A stretch of DNA of 64,000 bases, taken from positions 496,001 through 560,000 of the forward strand of contig NZ_JASITE010000003.1 of assembly GCF_030767025.1 (NCBI RefSeq), in the 5' to 3' direction. The first letter of the stretch is position 1, and every line of letters begins with the position of its first letter. The notes under the pieces were generated by a model. That model did no database searches and had not been told where the DNA came from. It saw only the letters and a program-made list of their open reading frames with translations. A program made the translations under genes and the position numbers. Origin of the DNA: Nocardia sp. CC227C (GTDB lineage: Bacteria > Actinomycetota > Actinomycetes > Mycobacteriales > Mycobacteriaceae). This document shows, one piece after another, positions 51,378 through 63,775 of this stretch.

Positions 51378-52742
51378 ATGGGCGTGAAGTTCGCGTTGGC
51401 ACATCCGGTGGGCGCGGGCCCGATATCGGACCTGCGCCGCTACGAGTGGACCGTCGAGGTGTCGGCCGCCTTCGTGGGCGCGATGGTCGGCGGTCTGCTG
51501 CTGATGGCTCCGCTCGATTTCGCCTGGACCAGCTCGGGTCCGTCGCTCCAGGTCGATCTGCTCGTCATGAACGTGCCGCGCGCGGCCGCCGCCGGCGCGG
51601 TGCTCGCGGTGGTGACCGCCGCCCTGGCCGTCTCGCTGGGCGTGCGCGCCGCGTGGGTGGCGGCGCTCGGCAGTGCGACGGTGCTGCTGGTGGACCACCT
51701 CCGCGATCCAGCCGCGGGCGCGGCTGCCGCGCTGACCACGGTGAACTACGTAGACTCGCTGTTCGGCGGCATGCTGCTGGGCGCGCTCGCGGTGGCGGCG
51801 CTGCGCCGACCCGCCTCCGGATACGCCTTCCTGACCGGCATCCTGTCGGCGGTCCTCATCGGCGATCTCACCGCGCTGCCCGCCGGTACCGCGTCGTCAC
51901 TGGCCGAATGGGCCGCCATCGATACGCCGCCGGTCTGGCTCTTCGCCCTCGCCGTATTCGCGCTGGCGGCGGGAACCCTGTTGAACCGGCTCGAATCCCC
52001 CCTGGGCAGAACCGATTACGGTGATCTGCCGCTCGGCCCGATCGCCGCGGCGCTGCTGCTGGTCACCTCGCAGGTGGTCGCCGCGGAATGGCTTGCACGC
52101 CACTCGGATTCGTTCGCCGACACGGCGATGGCGGTTGCGGTCACCATGATCGTGGCCGTGTCGGCGGCCTTCCTGCTGCCCGCTCGCGACGGAGTACTGG
52201 TGCTGCTCGCGGTGGCCGCCGCCAATGTCGGGAGCGCGATCACCGCTGTGCCGCGCCCGGATTGGAGTATGCCCATCCCGCTGCTCGGCGTGGCCGCGGG
52301 ACTGTGGGCGGGTCGCCGCTGGCCGCTGCCGTGGGCCGGGCTGTCGGCCACCGCGCCGCTCGCCGTCTTCGCGGCCCTGACCGCGGGGCGGACCGCGACC
52401 CCTGCGACGGTCATCCCGATCCTCGGCATCACCGCCCTCGCCCTGCTCGTCGGCTACTGCTTCGGCGCGGTCACGCCGAGCGCCGCGCCGAGCACGGTGC
52501 TGGCGGTGGCGGTGCTGGTGGTGCCGTGTCTGGTACTCGCCTTGCGCGGCAGCAGTTTCGGCCGGGTGGCCTATTCGCCGCGCTGGTTCCGCGACCCGGC
52601 CGACATCGCGGCGCCCGCCGCGGGCTGGACTGCCCTGGCCGTTGTCGGCTGCTGCGCGATCGGAATGTCGGCGGTGTACGCGCTGCGTCCGGCCGCTCAG
52701 CGGCCGAAGCGTCCGTCGACCCAGGCCAGCGCGGTGGGATAG
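51378..52742 (+). CDS. Polytopic membrane protein of unknown function
   Basis: The 454-residue protein has a short basic N-terminus and about 12 hydrophobic helices, with a conserved-looking loop D-L-R-R-Y-E-W-T-V-E near residues 18-27. No transporter motif is clear. The start ATG at 51378 was chosen because G-A-C-G-A-G precedes it and the hydrophobic segment begins soon after; a frame to 51240 adds low-complexity residues. Its 3' end overlaps the convergent lipase stop by 46 bases. Confidence 0.7.
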   Translation: MGVKFALAHPVGAGPISDLRRYEWTVEVSAAFVGAMVGGLLLMAPLDFAWTSSGPSLQVDLLVMNVPRAAAAGAVLAVVTAALAVSLGVRAAWVAALGSATVLLVDHLRDPAAGAAAALTTVNYVDSLFGGMLLGALAVAALRRPASGYAFLTGILSAVLIGDLTALPAGTASSLAEWAAIDTPPVWLFALAVFALAAGTLLNRLESPLGRTDYGDLPLGPIAAALLLVTSQVVAAEWLARHSDSFADTAMAVAVTMIVAVSAAFLLPARDGVLVLLAVAAANVGSAITAVPRPDWSMPIPLLGVAAGLWAGRRWPLPWAGLSATAPLAVFAALTAGRTATPATVIPILGITALALLVGYCFGAVTPSAAPSTVLAVAVLVVPCLVLALRGSSFGRVAYSPRWFRDPADIAAPAAGWTALAVVGCCAIGMSAVYALRPAAQRPKRPSTQASAVG

Positions 52743-53971
52743 GAGGCGTCCAGTACCCCGCGATGGTCCACGCCCGGATAGGCCCGGTACTCGACCGGTA
52801 GCCCCGTCAGCCGCTGCTGGGCCACCATGGCGTCGGTGGCCAGCGCCGGAACGGTGGTGTCCGCGCGGCCCTGGAGCACCAGCAGCGGTCGGGTGAAAGC
52901 CAGTGCGCTGGGGTCGTTCTCGTCGAGCACGCGGGCCAGGGCCGAGACGTCGCCGTCCCGGTCGAACACCGCGCCGGTGGGCAGCCCACCCCACTGGTCC
53001 CCGCCGCGCAACTGCCCGATGCAACCGGTATCGGCCAGCGGCAGCATGGCATCGGCGCGCGGGGTGAGGAATCGTGCCGGATCGATCGGCGCCACCGTCT
53101 GCGCACCGCGAATCACCAAGGGCAGGAAGGCTGTTGACCCAGCGGCGACCTGGCCCAGCGCCGCCGCCGCACCGACCGTCGTGGCTAGCTGCGAGGCCGT
53201 GACGCCGAGGCCCTGGTGCGAGGCGGGGGCCAGCGCCACCGCCCCCAGCAATTGCAGTTCGGGGGCCCAGGCGGCGGCCTGCGCGTTCACGAACACGGCG
53301 GCCTGACCGCCCTGCGAATGGCCCACGGCCACCCACCGGGTGCCGATGGCCGGCTCGATCTGCCTGGCGGCCAACGCCATATCGGCGACCGCGCGCTGTT
53401 CGGCCGCACCGATCAGATAGCCGTGCGGGCCGGGCGTGCCCAGCCCCTGATAGTCGGTCTGCGCCACCGCGTACCCGGCCGCCACCCACCGCGCCTGCAC
53501 CTGCCGCACCAGCGAGGTGTAGTCGTGCGCCGGATAGGCGGGGGTGGTGTCGCGCGACGGCGCGCAGTCGTCGGCCACCCCGGTGGTGCCGTGCGCCCAG
53601 GAGATGAGCGGCCAGCCGCCCGGCGGTGCCTCACCCGGCGGCACGGCGACGGTGCCCGACACGGCGACCGGATTGCCGCCGAGATCGATCGACCGGTACA
53701 GCACCAGGTAGTTCCGCGCCCCGGGCACCCCGGGATCGCCGTCGATCGACCGCATCTGGATCACCGACCCGTGCGGCCCGGCCACCCGATCCTCGGCCGG
53801 GGTGTAGAACGCGAGCGGGTCCGGAGTCTCGCCCACCGCATTGCCGGTGGCGAGGGGCGCATGCAGCGCGGACACGGCCGCGACCGCCGCCATCAGTGCC
53901 GCAACCCGCCCGCCGCGCTTCCCGCGCGGGTGCGTGGTGGCGAACTCGCTGGCGGACATGCCCGCGAACAT
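52697..53971 (-). CDS. Secreted lipase (LIP family)
   Basis: The 424-residue protein has a signal peptide (basic R-G-K-R-G-G-R then hydrophobic A-A-L-M-A-A-V-A-A-V-S-A-L), the nucleophile elbow V-G-H-S-Q-G-G (serine near 216), later Q-G-R-A-D-T-T-V-P (aspartate) and V-D-H-R-G-V-L (histidine). This fits the secretory LIP family of triacylglycerol lipases seen in nocardiae and yeasts. D-D-C-A-P-S-R-D and T-G-C-I-G-Q supply likely disulfide cysteines. The start at 53971 or 53959 is uncertain. Confidence 0.88.
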   Translation of the reverse strand: MFAGMSASEFATTHPRGKRGGRVAALMAAVAAVSALHAPLATGNAVGETPDPLAFYTPAEDRVAGPHGSVIQMRSIDGDPGVPGARNYLVLYRSIDLGGNPVAVSGTVAVPPGEAPPGGWPLISWAHGTTGVADDCAPSRDTTPAYPAHDYTSLVRQVQARWVAAGYAVAQTDYQGLGTPGPHGYLIGAAEQRAVADMALAARQIEPAIGTRWVAVGHSQGGQAAVFVNAQAAAWAPELQLLGAVALAPASHQGLGVTASQLATTVGAAAALGQVAAGSTAFLPLVIRGAQTVAPIDPARFLTPRADAMLPLADTGCIGQLRGGDQWGGLPTGAVFDRDGDVSALARVLDENDPSALAFTRPLLVLQGRADTTVPALATDAMVAQQRLTGLPVEYRAYPGVDHRGVLDASYPTALAWVDGRFGR

Positions 53972-54086
53972 ACCGTCCAGAACGCCCGGGTCGGTGATGA
54001 CAAGCCGTAGCCACCAGCGACTCTGTCGAGTGTTTCCACCCACAGGTACCGCCACGCGTCCGAGCCCCGGCCTCCGGCGCGACGAG

Positions 54087-54101
54087 TAGATTGGCCGTAT
54101 G
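54087..54101 (+). promoter_or_regulatory. Candidate leaderless promoter of the hydrolase
   Basis: The -10 hexamer TAGATT (54087-54092) ends six bases before the ATG at 54099. Confidence 0.5.
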
Positions 54102-55070
54102 CGGTACGCCGACTGGGGTGAGCGGTCCACGCGGTGGTCGGGAATCCACAGCGCGACAGTCGATCCAGGTGGCCTGTCGGCGCACTGTCTCATGACGGCA
54201 GGCGAGCGAACGCCGTCGGACGCCCCGGTCCATCTGCTGGTTCCCAACCCGGCGGGCAGCGCGTCGAACACGATCGACGTGCTGCCGGTGCTGCGCAGGT
54301 ACGGGCGCGTGATCGCGGTGGACCTTCCCGATTCCATGACCGGGCATACGGAGGCGCGGGGGCGGCGCGCGCACGGACTCGAAGCCGACGCGATCTTCCT
54401 GCGAGACCTCACCGACGCGCTGGGCCTGGACAAGGTCGTGGTCCACGGCTGGTCGGCGGGCGGGATGGTCGCGCTGCTCTTCGCCGACCTCGCACCCGAA
54501 CGCGTGGCCGGGCTGGTGCTGGTGGCACCCGCCCTGCCCCCTCCGCTCGGCGCTGGCGAGAGCCGGTGGTGGCGGACGGTCGGCAGGGCGGGATTGGCGG
54601 TGGCGCCTCCGATCGCCCGAGCGGCGCTGCGGGTCTTCGGCACTCGCCTCATCGACCGGAAACGCGCGGTGCTGTCCGATCCGGCGGCATCGGGATGGGA
54701 CCTCGCGGGCGGTGACGGATCGAGGCTCTCCGCCGAAATCCGGGAACTCGCCGTAGCGGAACTCGGGACGGCCGGGCCGAGTCAATGGGGCCGTGGCATC
54801 ACGGTCTTCGCGTCGATCATGTCGGCCATGTTCGTCCGGCGTCGCCCGGTACAGGACGCCATGCGGCGTACGTCGGCACCCACCCTGCTGCTGTGGGGCG
54901 ACGACGACCGCCTGATCGTGCGGGCATGGATCGACGACTGGACGGCTCACCGCCCCGACTGGCAGCTGACGGTGCTCGACACGGTGGGGCACGCGCTGCC
55001 GATCGAAGTCCCGCAGCGCTACGCCGAGGCGGTCGGCGAGTGGCTGGCGGGTGCGTTCCGACGCGGGTGA
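54099..55070 (+). CDS. Alpha/beta hydrolase
   Basis: The 323-residue hydrolase has L-L-V-P-N-P-A-G-S-A-S, the nucleophile elbow V-H-G-W-S-A-G-G (serine near 125), a variable cap and the terminal V-G-H-A-L-P-I-E (catalytic histidine near 300); the acid is in W-G-D-D-D-R. The substrate is unknown. It is a stand-alone gene behind a leaderless promoter and ends just before the tRNA-Arg terminator. Confidence 0.85.
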   Translation: MRYADWGERSTRWSGIHSATVDPGGLSAHCLMTAGERTPSDAPVHLLVPNPAGSASNTIDVLPVLRRYGRVIAVDLPDSMTGHTEARGRRAHGLEADAIFLRDLTDALGLDKVVVHGWSAGGMVALLFADLAPERVAGLVLVAPALPPPLGAGESRWWRTVGRAGLAVAPPIARAALRVFGTRLIDRKRAVLSDPAASGWDLAGGDGSRLSAEIRELAVAELGTAGPSQWGRGITVFASIMSAMFVRRRPVQDAMRRTSAPTLLLWGDDDRLIVRAWIDDWTAHRPDWQLTVLDTVGHALPIEVPQRYAEAVGEWLAGAFRRG

Positions 55071-55082
55071 CGGGAACGAAAA

Positions 55083-55115
55083 GGCCCCCGACCGGCTATG
55101 CGCCGGTCAGGGGCC
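55083..55115 (-). terminator. Terminator of tRNA-Arg
   Basis: GGCCCCCGACCGG and CCGGTCAGGGGCC pair with one mismatch around CTATGCG. On the minus strand the hairpin ends with a CCTTTT tract. It lies 11 bases past the tRNA 3' end. Confidence 0.85.
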
Positions 55116-55126
55116 TGATCTCGATG

Positions 55127-55199
55127 TGCCCTCGGCAGGAATCGAACCTGCGGCCTTTTGCTCCGGAGGCAAACGCTCTATCCCCTGAGCTACGAGGGC
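55127..55199 (-). tRNA. tRNA-Arg (anticodon CCG)
   Basis: The 73-base cloverleaf has a seven-base acceptor stem GCCCTCG/CGAGGGC and A73. The D-loop is AGCTCAGGGGATAGAGC, the anticodon stem TTTGC/GCAAA encloses CTCCGGA, and the T-arm is GCAGGTTCGAATCCTGC. Anticodon CCG reads CGG, a common arginine codon in this GC-rich genome. No CCA is encoded. argS follows 2 kb away. Confidence 0.97.
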
Positions 55200-55317
55200 G
55201 GGGATATGTCCGGGCGGGTGTTCCGCTCGGGCTGGGAAAGCCTATCGCATGGGTTGCCTCTCGGCCAAAAACCGGTGCGGACCGGGCGTTTCGCGACTGC
55301 CCGGTGCACGGTTCGGC

Positions 55318-56058
55318 TCAGGGGTAGGGGAGGGGAGTCGCGCCGCGGGCGGCGAGCATCTGGGTCATGAGGGTGACCTCGCCCGACTGGGTGCGGGCCA
55401 TCTTCTCGGCGAGATCGCGGACTCCGGCGGTCTCGGCGCGTTCGACGGCGTAATCGGTCATCGGGACGCCGCCCAGATGGTGGCGCAGCATGAGCTGGAG
55501 GAACAGGACGTCCTGGGCGGTGCCGGTGGCTTGCCGGAGCGCGACCAGATCTTCCTGGGAAGCCATGCCCGGCATGGTCGGCACCGGGCCGGTGTGCTCG
55601 GGTGCGGCCTCGCCGCCGTGGCTGTGCGCGGAGCCCGGCTCGGCCATCCAGCCCATGTAACCGCCGGTCGGCAGCAGCGGCTCGCCCCACAGTTGCAGCC
55701 AGGCGTGCATGCGGCCGAGCTGATTCTGCTGGCTGGTGAGAATGTCGTAGGCCAGGCTCTTGACGGCCGGATCGTCGGATTCCGCCAGCGCGACACCGGC
55801 CATCTCGACCGCCTGCGCGTGATGCACCGACATGTCCTGGCTGAAGCCGATGTCCACGGCGTTCGGATTCGGCTCCGAGCTGCCGTCCAGGGGAATCCGC
55901 GCGAACACGCCCAGCGCGAATCCGATGAGCAGCACGCCGATCACACCCAGTACGACCAGCGCGGGGCGTTGACTCGGGCGGGCGGGAGCGGCGGATCCGG
56001 CGGGCGGGTCGTCGGCGGGCTCGCGGGGATCGCTGTGTGACAACAAGGGCGGCATCAC
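55318..56058 (-). CDS. DUF305 family protein (copper-associated)
   Basis: The 246-residue protein has one N-terminal transmembrane anchor (about residues 35-55) and a DUF305 domain with the paired motifs D-M-S-V-H-H-A-Q-A-V-E-M-A (about residues 75-87) and M-L-R-H-H-L-G-G-V (about 190-198). A His-rich A-H-S-H-G-G-E segment lies between. The repeated M-x-x-H-H motifs fit metal binding; DUF305 proteins often accompany copper genes. It overlaps the DUF3105 gene by four bases. Confidence 0.85.
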   Translation of the reverse strand: MMPPLLSHSDPREPADDPPAGSAAPARPSQRPALVVLGVIGVLLIGFALGVFARIPLDGSSEPNPNAVDIGFSQDMSVHHAQAVEMAGVALAESDDPAVKSLAYDILTSQQNQLGRMHAWLQLWGEPLLPTGGYMGWMAEPGSAHSHGGEAAPEHTGPVPTMPGMASQEDLVALRQATGTAQDVLFLQLMLRHHLGGVPMTDYAVERAETAGVRDLAEKMARTQSGEVTLMTQMLAARGATPLPYP

Positions 56059-57008
56059 TGTCCCGGCTCGGGCTGCGGCTGGACATCGCCGGGCGCGGCG
56101 GGCTGCTCACCCGCGGGCGCGTCGGCCGGCGCGGGGATGTTCGGAACACCCTCCGGCAGACCGGACAGACCTTCCAGGCCCTCCAGACCTTCCAGCCCCT
56201 CCAAGCCCGGGATGCCCGGCATTCCGCCGCCCAGCTCGGTGGGGTCGGTCGTGGAACCCTGCGTCGCACCCTTGCCGTCCATGCCCACCGCGCCGGAGCC
56301 CGGCGGCGCCGGATCGAAGGCGGGCGGATTCACGGTGTCGAAGGTCGGGTTGGCGCAGCTGGCGCCCACCTCCGGATAGGTGTTCTCGTTCAGGCGCAGA
56401 TCCTTGATGAACCGGTCCACCCGGGCATCGTCGGCTCGGTCCACCTTCAGCTGGTGCCCCCACGCCTGTAGCGAGATCGGCTTGTCCAAGCCGGGGTAGG
56501 GCGACATGAGCATGTACGGCTGACCGTCGACCTTCTGCTTCAGCGTGTCGATGGCCCCGGCATCCACATTGTCCGGGTTGTAGGTGATCCATACCGCACC
56601 GTGTTCGAGCGAGTGCACCGCGTTCTCGGTGCGAATGGCCTTGTCGTACACCACACCGGTGCACGCCGCCCACGAACTGTCGTGCGGCCCGCCGAAGGGC
56701 GGGGCCTGGTCGTAGGCCACCCGCTGGGGCGCGGACACGTGCTGACCCGCCGGATAGTCCTTCTTGACCACGCCGTCGATGTAGGCCGACGGGTTCTTCA
56801 GCTCCTCCTGCGCGTGGTACTTCGGTACCAGGTACGCGGCGAGCGCGCCGACGAGTGCGATGATCACCACCGCGGCTCCGATGGTCGACCACGGGATATT
56901 GCGCTTGGTCGGCAGCTTCCCGCTCTTGCCTCCCTTTCGCGGCGACGTGGAGGATTTGCTCGCGGCCTTGATGGCTTTCGCCGATGTGGCGCTGGTCCTG
57001 CTCGGCAT
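56055..57008 (-). CDS. DUF3105 family membrane-anchored protein
   Basis: The 317-residue protein has a basic N-terminus (about 40 residues, Lys/Ser-rich), one transmembrane helix (I-G-A-A-V-V-I-I-A-L-V-G-A-L-A-A-Y), and the DUF3105 domain with V-H-S-L-E-H-G-A-V-W-I-T-Y (about residues 117-129), a candidate metal or redox site, and C-T-G-V-V-Y. The C-terminal 80 residues are Pro/Gly-rich with G-L-E repeats (four copies). The ATG at 57008 is preferred over 57059. It is coupled to the DUF305 gene by an ATGA overlap; the two may act together in copper handling. Confidence 0.85.
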   Translation of the reverse strand: MPSRTSATSAKAIKAASKSSTSPRKGGKSGKLPTKRNIPWSTIGAAVVIIALVGALAAYLVPKYHAQEELKNPSAYIDGVVKKDYPAGQHVSAPQRVAYDQAPPFGGPHDSSWAACTGVVYDKAIRTENAVHSLEHGAVWITYNPDNVDAGAIDTLKQKVDGQPYMLMSPYPGLDKPISLQAWGHQLKVDRADDARVDRFIKDLRLNENTYPEVGASCANPTFDTVNPPAFDPAPPGSGAVGMDGKGATQGSTTDPTELGGGMPGIPGLEGLEGLEGLEGLSGLPEGVPNIPAPADAPAGEQPAAPGDVQPQPEPGQ

Positions 57009-57127
57009 CGCTTGGTGTGCTCTTTTCGACGTGTGGACAATCAGACGGGGTGGCGACACGTCGCCGCCCCGTTTGCCGGGCGCATGCCCGCGAGGTGCCC
57101 GCTGACGGCGTTCACCTGCTCAGACCA

Positions 57128-57144
57128 TAGGATAGTGACTCGTG
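57128..57144 (+). promoter_or_regulatory. Candidate leaderless promoter of argS
   Basis: The -10 hexamer TAGGAT (57128-57133) ends eight bases before the GTG at 57142. No ribosome binding site precedes the start. Confidence 0.5.
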
Positions 57145-58800
57145 ACTCCAGCTGACCTTGCAGATCTCCTTCGTGCGACCGCGGCGAAGGTCCTTGTCGA
57201 ACGTGGATCCGACCCTTCGGTCCTGCCCGACGAGGTCAAGGTGGAGCGTCCGCGCAACCCTGAGCACGGTGACTATGCCACGAATCTGGCCATGCAGGTA
57301 GGGAAGAAAGCGGGAATGAATCCGCGGGATTTCGCGAACCTGCTGGCCGAGGCGCTGTCGGCGGCGGAGGGCATCGAGTCCGCGGAGATCGCCGGACCGG
57401 GCTTCCTGAACATCCGGTTGGCCAAGGCCGCCCAGGGCGCGATCATCACCACGATCCTGGCCGCGGGTGCGAGCTTCGGCACGGCCGACACCCTCGCGGG
57501 CACCAAGATCAACCTGGAATTCGTTTCCGCCAACCCCACTGGACCGGTGCATCTCGGTGGCACCCGCTGGGCCGCGGTGGGCGACGCGCTGGGTCGCATC
57601 CTGGCGGCGCAGGGCGCGGAGGTCACCCGCGAGTACTACTTCAACGACAACGGCGCGCAGATCGACCGCTTCGCCAAGTCGCTGGTCGCCGCCGCGCTCG
57701 GCGAGCCCACCCCCGAGGACGGCTACGCGGGCGCGTACATCGGCGAGATCGCCGCGACCATCGTGGCGGCGCACCCCACGGCGGTCGAGCTGCCCGCCGA
57801 GCAGCGGCACGAGCTGTTCCGGCGCGAGGGCGTCGAGCTGATGTTCACGCAGATCAAGCAGTCGCTGCACGACTTCGGCACCGACTTCGACGTGTACTTC
57901 AACGAGAGCTCGCTGTTCGAGTCCGGTGCGGTGGACAAGGCGCTGGAGCGCATGAAGTCCTCGGGCAACCTGTACGAGTCCGACGGCGCCTGGTGGATCA
58001 ACTCCACCGAGTACGGTGACGACAAGGACCGCGTCGTCATCAAGAGCGACGGCACGTCGGCCTATATCGGCGGCGATATCGCCTATCTGGAGAACAAGCT
58101 GGCGCGCGGGTTCGACCTGTGCATCTACATGCTCGGGGCCGACCACCACGGCTACATCGGCCGCCTGAAGGCCGTCGCCGCCACGCTCGGCGAGAACCCC
58201 GACGTGGTCGAGGTGCTCATCGGCCAGATGGTGAACCTGCTCAAAGACGGTGCGGCCGTGAAGATGTCGAAGCGGGCGGGCACCGTGGTCACGCTGGAGG
58301 ACCTGGTCGACGCCATCGGCGTGGACGCCGCCCGCTACTCGCTCATGCGGTCGTCGGTGAACACCGGCATCGATATCGACATCAACCTGTGGACCAAGCA
58401 GGACAGCGTCAACCCGGTGTACTACGTGCAGTACGCGCACGCCCGCACCTGCCGCATCATCGACAATGCCAAGGCATTCGACTTCGATTCGGTGACACCG
58501 GATTTCGGCCTGATGTCGGCCGAGCGCGAGGGCCAGCTGATCCGTACCCTCGGCGAGTACCCGCGGGTGGTGGCCACTGCCGCCGAGATGCGCGAACCGC
58601 ATCGGGTGGTGCGCTACCTGGAGGAGCTCGCCGGGGCCTACCACCCCTTCCAGTCCGACGACGACATGCGCGTGCTGCCCAAGGGCGACGAGCCCGTCTC
58701 GCCGCGCCACGCCGCCCGCCTCGAACTGGTCAAAGCCACCAACCAAGTCCTCGCCAACGGCCTCGGCCTGCTAGGCGTATCTGCCCCGGAGCGTATGTAG
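57142..58800 (+). CDS. argS: Arginyl-tRNA synthetase
   Basis: The 552-residue class I synthetase has the HIGH-type motif [10 protein letters not shown] (about residues 131-140) and the KMSKS-type V-K-M-S-K-R-A-G-T (about 374). It attaches arginine to tRNA-Arg. It opens with the N-terminal Add1 domain ([10 protein letters not shown]) and ends with the DALR anticodon-binding domain. Its stop is immediately followed by the lysA ATG. The tRNA-Arg gene lies just upstream on the other strand. Confidence 0.98.
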   Translation: MTPADLADLLRATAAKVLVERGSDPSVLPDEVKVERPRNPEHGDYATNLAMQVGKKAGMNPRDFANLLAEALSAAEGIESAEIAGPGFLNIRLAKAAQGAIITTILAAGASFGTADTLAGTKINLEFVSANPTGPVHLGGTRWAAVGDALGRILAAQGAEVTREYYFNDNGAQIDRFAKSLVAAALGEPTPEDGYAGAYIGEIAATIVAAHPTAVELPAEQRHELFRREGVELMFTQIKQSLHDFGTDFDVYFNESSLFESGAVDKALERMKSSGNLYESDGAWWINSTEYGDDKDRVVIKSDGTSAYIGGDIAYLENKLARGFDLCIYMLGADHHGYIGRLKAVAATLGENPDVVEVLIGQMVNLLKDGAAVKMSKRAGTVVTLEDLVDAIGVDAARYSLMRSSVNTGIDIDINLWTKQDSVNPVYYVQYAHARTCRIIDNAKAFDFDSVTPDFGLMSAEREGQLIRTLGEYPRVVATAAEMREPHRVVRYLEELAGAYHPFQSDDDMRVLPKGDEPVSPRHAARLELVKATNQVLANGLGLLGVSAPERM

Positions 58801-60219
58801 ATGAGTGCCCACCCCGCCGGACCCCGCCACGCGGACATCCCGCACGCGCCGAACCTGCCGGAGCGCCCGACCGCGGCCCGGCAGCTGATCGAGCTGCCCG
58901 CGAACGTGTGGCCGCGCAACGCCACCCGCGACGCCGACGGCGTGGTGCGGCTGGCGGGCGTACCCGTGCACGAGCTGGCCGCCGAATTCGGCACCCCGCT
59001 GTTCGTCATCGATGAGGACGACTTCCGGTCCCGCTGCCGGGATATGGTGCGTGCCTTCGGTGACAACGCCAAGGTGCACTACGCCTCCAAGGCGTTCCTG
59101 TGCGGTGAGATCGCGCGCTGGATTCGCGACGAGGGCCTGTCGCTGGACGTGTGCTCCGGCGGCGAGCTCGCGGTGGCGCTGCGCGCCGGTTTCCCCGCCG
59201 ACCGAATCGCCTTGCACGGCAACAACAAATCCGTGCCTGAACTGGAGGCCGCGGTGCGCGCCGGGATCGGCCACGTGGTGCTGGACTCGCTCATCGAGAT
59301 CGAGCGGCTGGAAGCGGTGGCCAAGAGCGCGGGCGTGGTGCAGGACGTGCTGGTGCGCCTCACCGTCGGCGTGGAAGCCCATACCCACGAATACATCTCG
59401 ACCGCGCACGAGGATCAGAAGTTCGGCTTCTCGGTCGCCAGCGGCGACGCCATGCAGGCCATCGCTCGCGTCTTCGAGTCCTCGCACCTGCGCATGGTCG
59501 GCCTGCACAGCCACATCGGCTCGCAGATCTTCGACATCGACGGCTTCGAGATCTCCACCCGGCGCATGCTCGGGGTGCTGCGCGAGGCCGTGGACAAGTT
59601 CGGGGCCGACCGCGCCGCGCAGATAAGCATTCTGGATCTCGGTGGCGGCCTGGGTATCTCGTACCTGCCGCACGACGATCCGCCCGCGCTGGACGAGTTC
59701 GCCGCCAAGCTGGACCACATCGTCACCGAGGAGGCGGCGCACGCCGGGCTGCCGAAGCCGACCATCGCGGTCGAACCGGGCCGGGCCATCGCCGGACCGG
59801 GCACCGTGACGCTCTACGAGGTCGGCACCATCAAGGACGTCACCCTCGACGGGGGCAACCGCCGCCGCTACGTCTCGGTGGACGGCGGCATGAGCGACAA
59901 CATCCGTCCCGCGCTGTATCAGGCCGAGTACGACTGCCGATTGGTCTCGCGTGCCAGCGATTCCACCGCCGTCGTGGCTCGTGTGGTCGGAAAGCATTGC
60001 GAGAGTGGGGATATCGTCATTCGCGATACCTGGATGCCCGCCGACGTGGGTCCGGGCGATCTCATCGCGGTGGCCGCGACGGGCGCGTACTGCTATTCGA
60101 TGTCGAGTCGCTACAACATGCTCACCCGGCCCGCCGTGGTGGCGGTGCGGGACGGCATGGCGCGCTTGATTCTCCGCCGGGAGACGGTGGAGGACCTACT
60201 CAGCTTGGAGGTGCAATGA
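58801..60219 (+). CDS. lysA: Diaminopimelate decarboxylase
   Basis: The 472-residue PLP enzyme has the lysine in H-Y-A-S-K-A-F (about residues 96-102), [19 protein letters not shown], the phosphate-binding G-G-G-L-G-I and V-E-P-G-R-A-I, and the catalytic cysteine in C-E-S-G-D. It makes lysine from meso-diaminopimelate. It directly abuts argS. Its stop overlaps the hom start by four bases (ATGA), as in mycobacteria. Confidence 0.98.
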   Translation: MSAHPAGPRHADIPHAPNLPERPTAARQLIELPANVWPRNATRDADGVVRLAGVPVHELAAEFGTPLFVIDEDDFRSRCRDMVRAFGDNAKVHYASKAFLCGEIARWIRDEGLSLDVCSGGELAVALRAGFPADRIALHGNNKSVPELEAAVRAGIGHVVLDSLIEIERLEAVAKSAGVVQDVLVRLTVGVEAHTHEYISTAHEDQKFGFSVASGDAMQAIARVFESSHLRMVGLHSHIGSQIFDIDGFEISTRRMLGVLREAVDKFGADRAAQISILDLGGGLGISYLPHDDPPALDEFAAKLDHIVTEEAAHAGLPKPTIAVEPGRAIAGPGTVTLYEVGTIKDVTLDGGNRRRYVSVDGGMSDNIRPALYQAEYDCRLVSRASDSTAVVARVVGKHCESGDIVIRDTWMPADVGPGDLIAVAATGAYCYSMSSRYNMLTRPAVVAVRDGMARLILRRETVEDLLSLEVQ

Positions 60220-61567
60220 ACGAGGTATCGCGCAGCGATTCGGTGAGAAACGGCGTGTGGGGGACGGACCACCCGATCGGTGTCGCGGTGCTCGGCATGG
60301 GCACCGTCGGCACCGAGGTCGTGCGCATCCTGCGCGATCACGCCGACGACATCTGCAACCGGGTCGGCGCACCCGTGGTGCTGCGCGGGGTGTCCGTGCG
60401 CGACCTCGGCAAGGACCGCGGCCTGCCCGCCGAGCTGCTGACCACCGACTCCGAGGCCCTGGTCACCCGCGACGACGTGGATATCGTCGTCGAGCTCATG
60501 GGCGGCATCGACCCGGCCCGCGCGCTGATCAAGCAGGCCCTGGACGCGGGCAAATCCGTGATCACCGCCAACAAGGCCCTGCTCGCCGACTACACCGGCG
60601 AACTCGCCGCCGCGGCCGAGAACAGCCGCGCCGACCTGTACTTCGAGGCCGCCGTCGCCGGAGCCATCCCGGTGATGCGCCCGCTCATCCAGTCGCTGTC
60701 CGGTGACCGGGTGAACCGCGTGGTGGGCATCGTCAACGGCACCACCAACTTCATCCTCTCCGCCATGGCCGAGACCGGCGCGGACTACCACGACGTGCTC
60801 GCCGAGGCCACCCGCCTGGGCTACGCCGAGGCCGATCCGACCGCCGACGTGGAGGGCTTCGACGCCGCCGCCAAGGCCGCAATCCTCGCCTCGGTGGCCT
60901 TCCACACCCGCGTGACCTCCGCCGATGTCTACCGCGAGGGCATCTCCAAGATCACCGCGGAGGATCTGGAGACCGCCGACGCCGTCGGCTGCACCGTGAA
61001 GCTGCTCGCCATCTGCGAGCGCGTGGTGGAGGGACCGGAAGAGGGCGGCAAGGAGAGCGTCTCGGTGCGCGTCTACCCGGCCCTCATTCCGCGCAAGCAC
61101 CCGCTCGCGGCGGTGAACGAGGCGTTCAACGCCGTGGTGGTGGAGGCCGAGAACGCCGGCCGCCTGATGTTCTACGGCCAGGGCGCGGGCGGCGCGCCGA
61201 CCGCTTCGGCCGTCATGGGCGATCTGGTGATGGCGGCGCGCAACAAGTTCTTCGGTGGCCGCGCGCCGGGCGAATCGGTTTATGCTGAGCTGCCGATCGC
61301 ACCGATCGGCGACACCCCCACCCGTTACCACGTGAACCTGCAGGTCGCCGATCGCACCGGCGTTCTCGAGGCGGTGGCGGGTGAATTCGCCAAGCATGGC
61401 GTCAGCATCTCGACGGTCCGCCAGGAGGGACACGACGAGGGCGCGCGCCTGGTCGTGGTGACCCACCACGCACAGGAGTCGGCACTGGCCGATACCGTTG
61501 CCGCGTTGGCCGAGCTGGACTCCGTCACATCCGTGACCAGTGTTCTGAGATTGGAAGGCACCGAGGA

Positions 61568-61571
<4 letters not shown>
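60216..61571 (+). CDS. hom: Homoserine dehydrogenase
   Basis: The 451-residue enzyme has the NAD(P) motif [10 protein letters not shown] (about residues 25-34), the homoserine dehydrogenase V-N-G-T-T-N-F-I-L (about residues 170-178), catalytic lysine region F-D-A-A-A-K-A-A, and a C-terminal ACT domain ([13 protein letters not shown]) for feedback by threonine. It reduces aspartate semialdehyde to homoserine. It is coupled to thrC by an ATGA overlap. Confidence 0.98.
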
Positions 61572-63710
<2,139 letters not shown>

Positions 63711-63746
63711 TCGCCGACGTATTGCCGGATTGACAGCGTGCCTGCC

Positions 63747-63775
63747 TTGCCGATGCAACTGGTGAGAGCTATCCT
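63747..63775 (+). promoter_or_regulatory. Promoter of the gene after thrB (rho by synteny)
   Basis: TTGCCG (-35, 63747-63752) and TATCCT (-10, 63770-63775) are spaced by 17 bp. It lies 37 bases after the thrB stop. It should drive the following gene, whose coding region begins outside the window or near its end. Confidence 0.6.
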
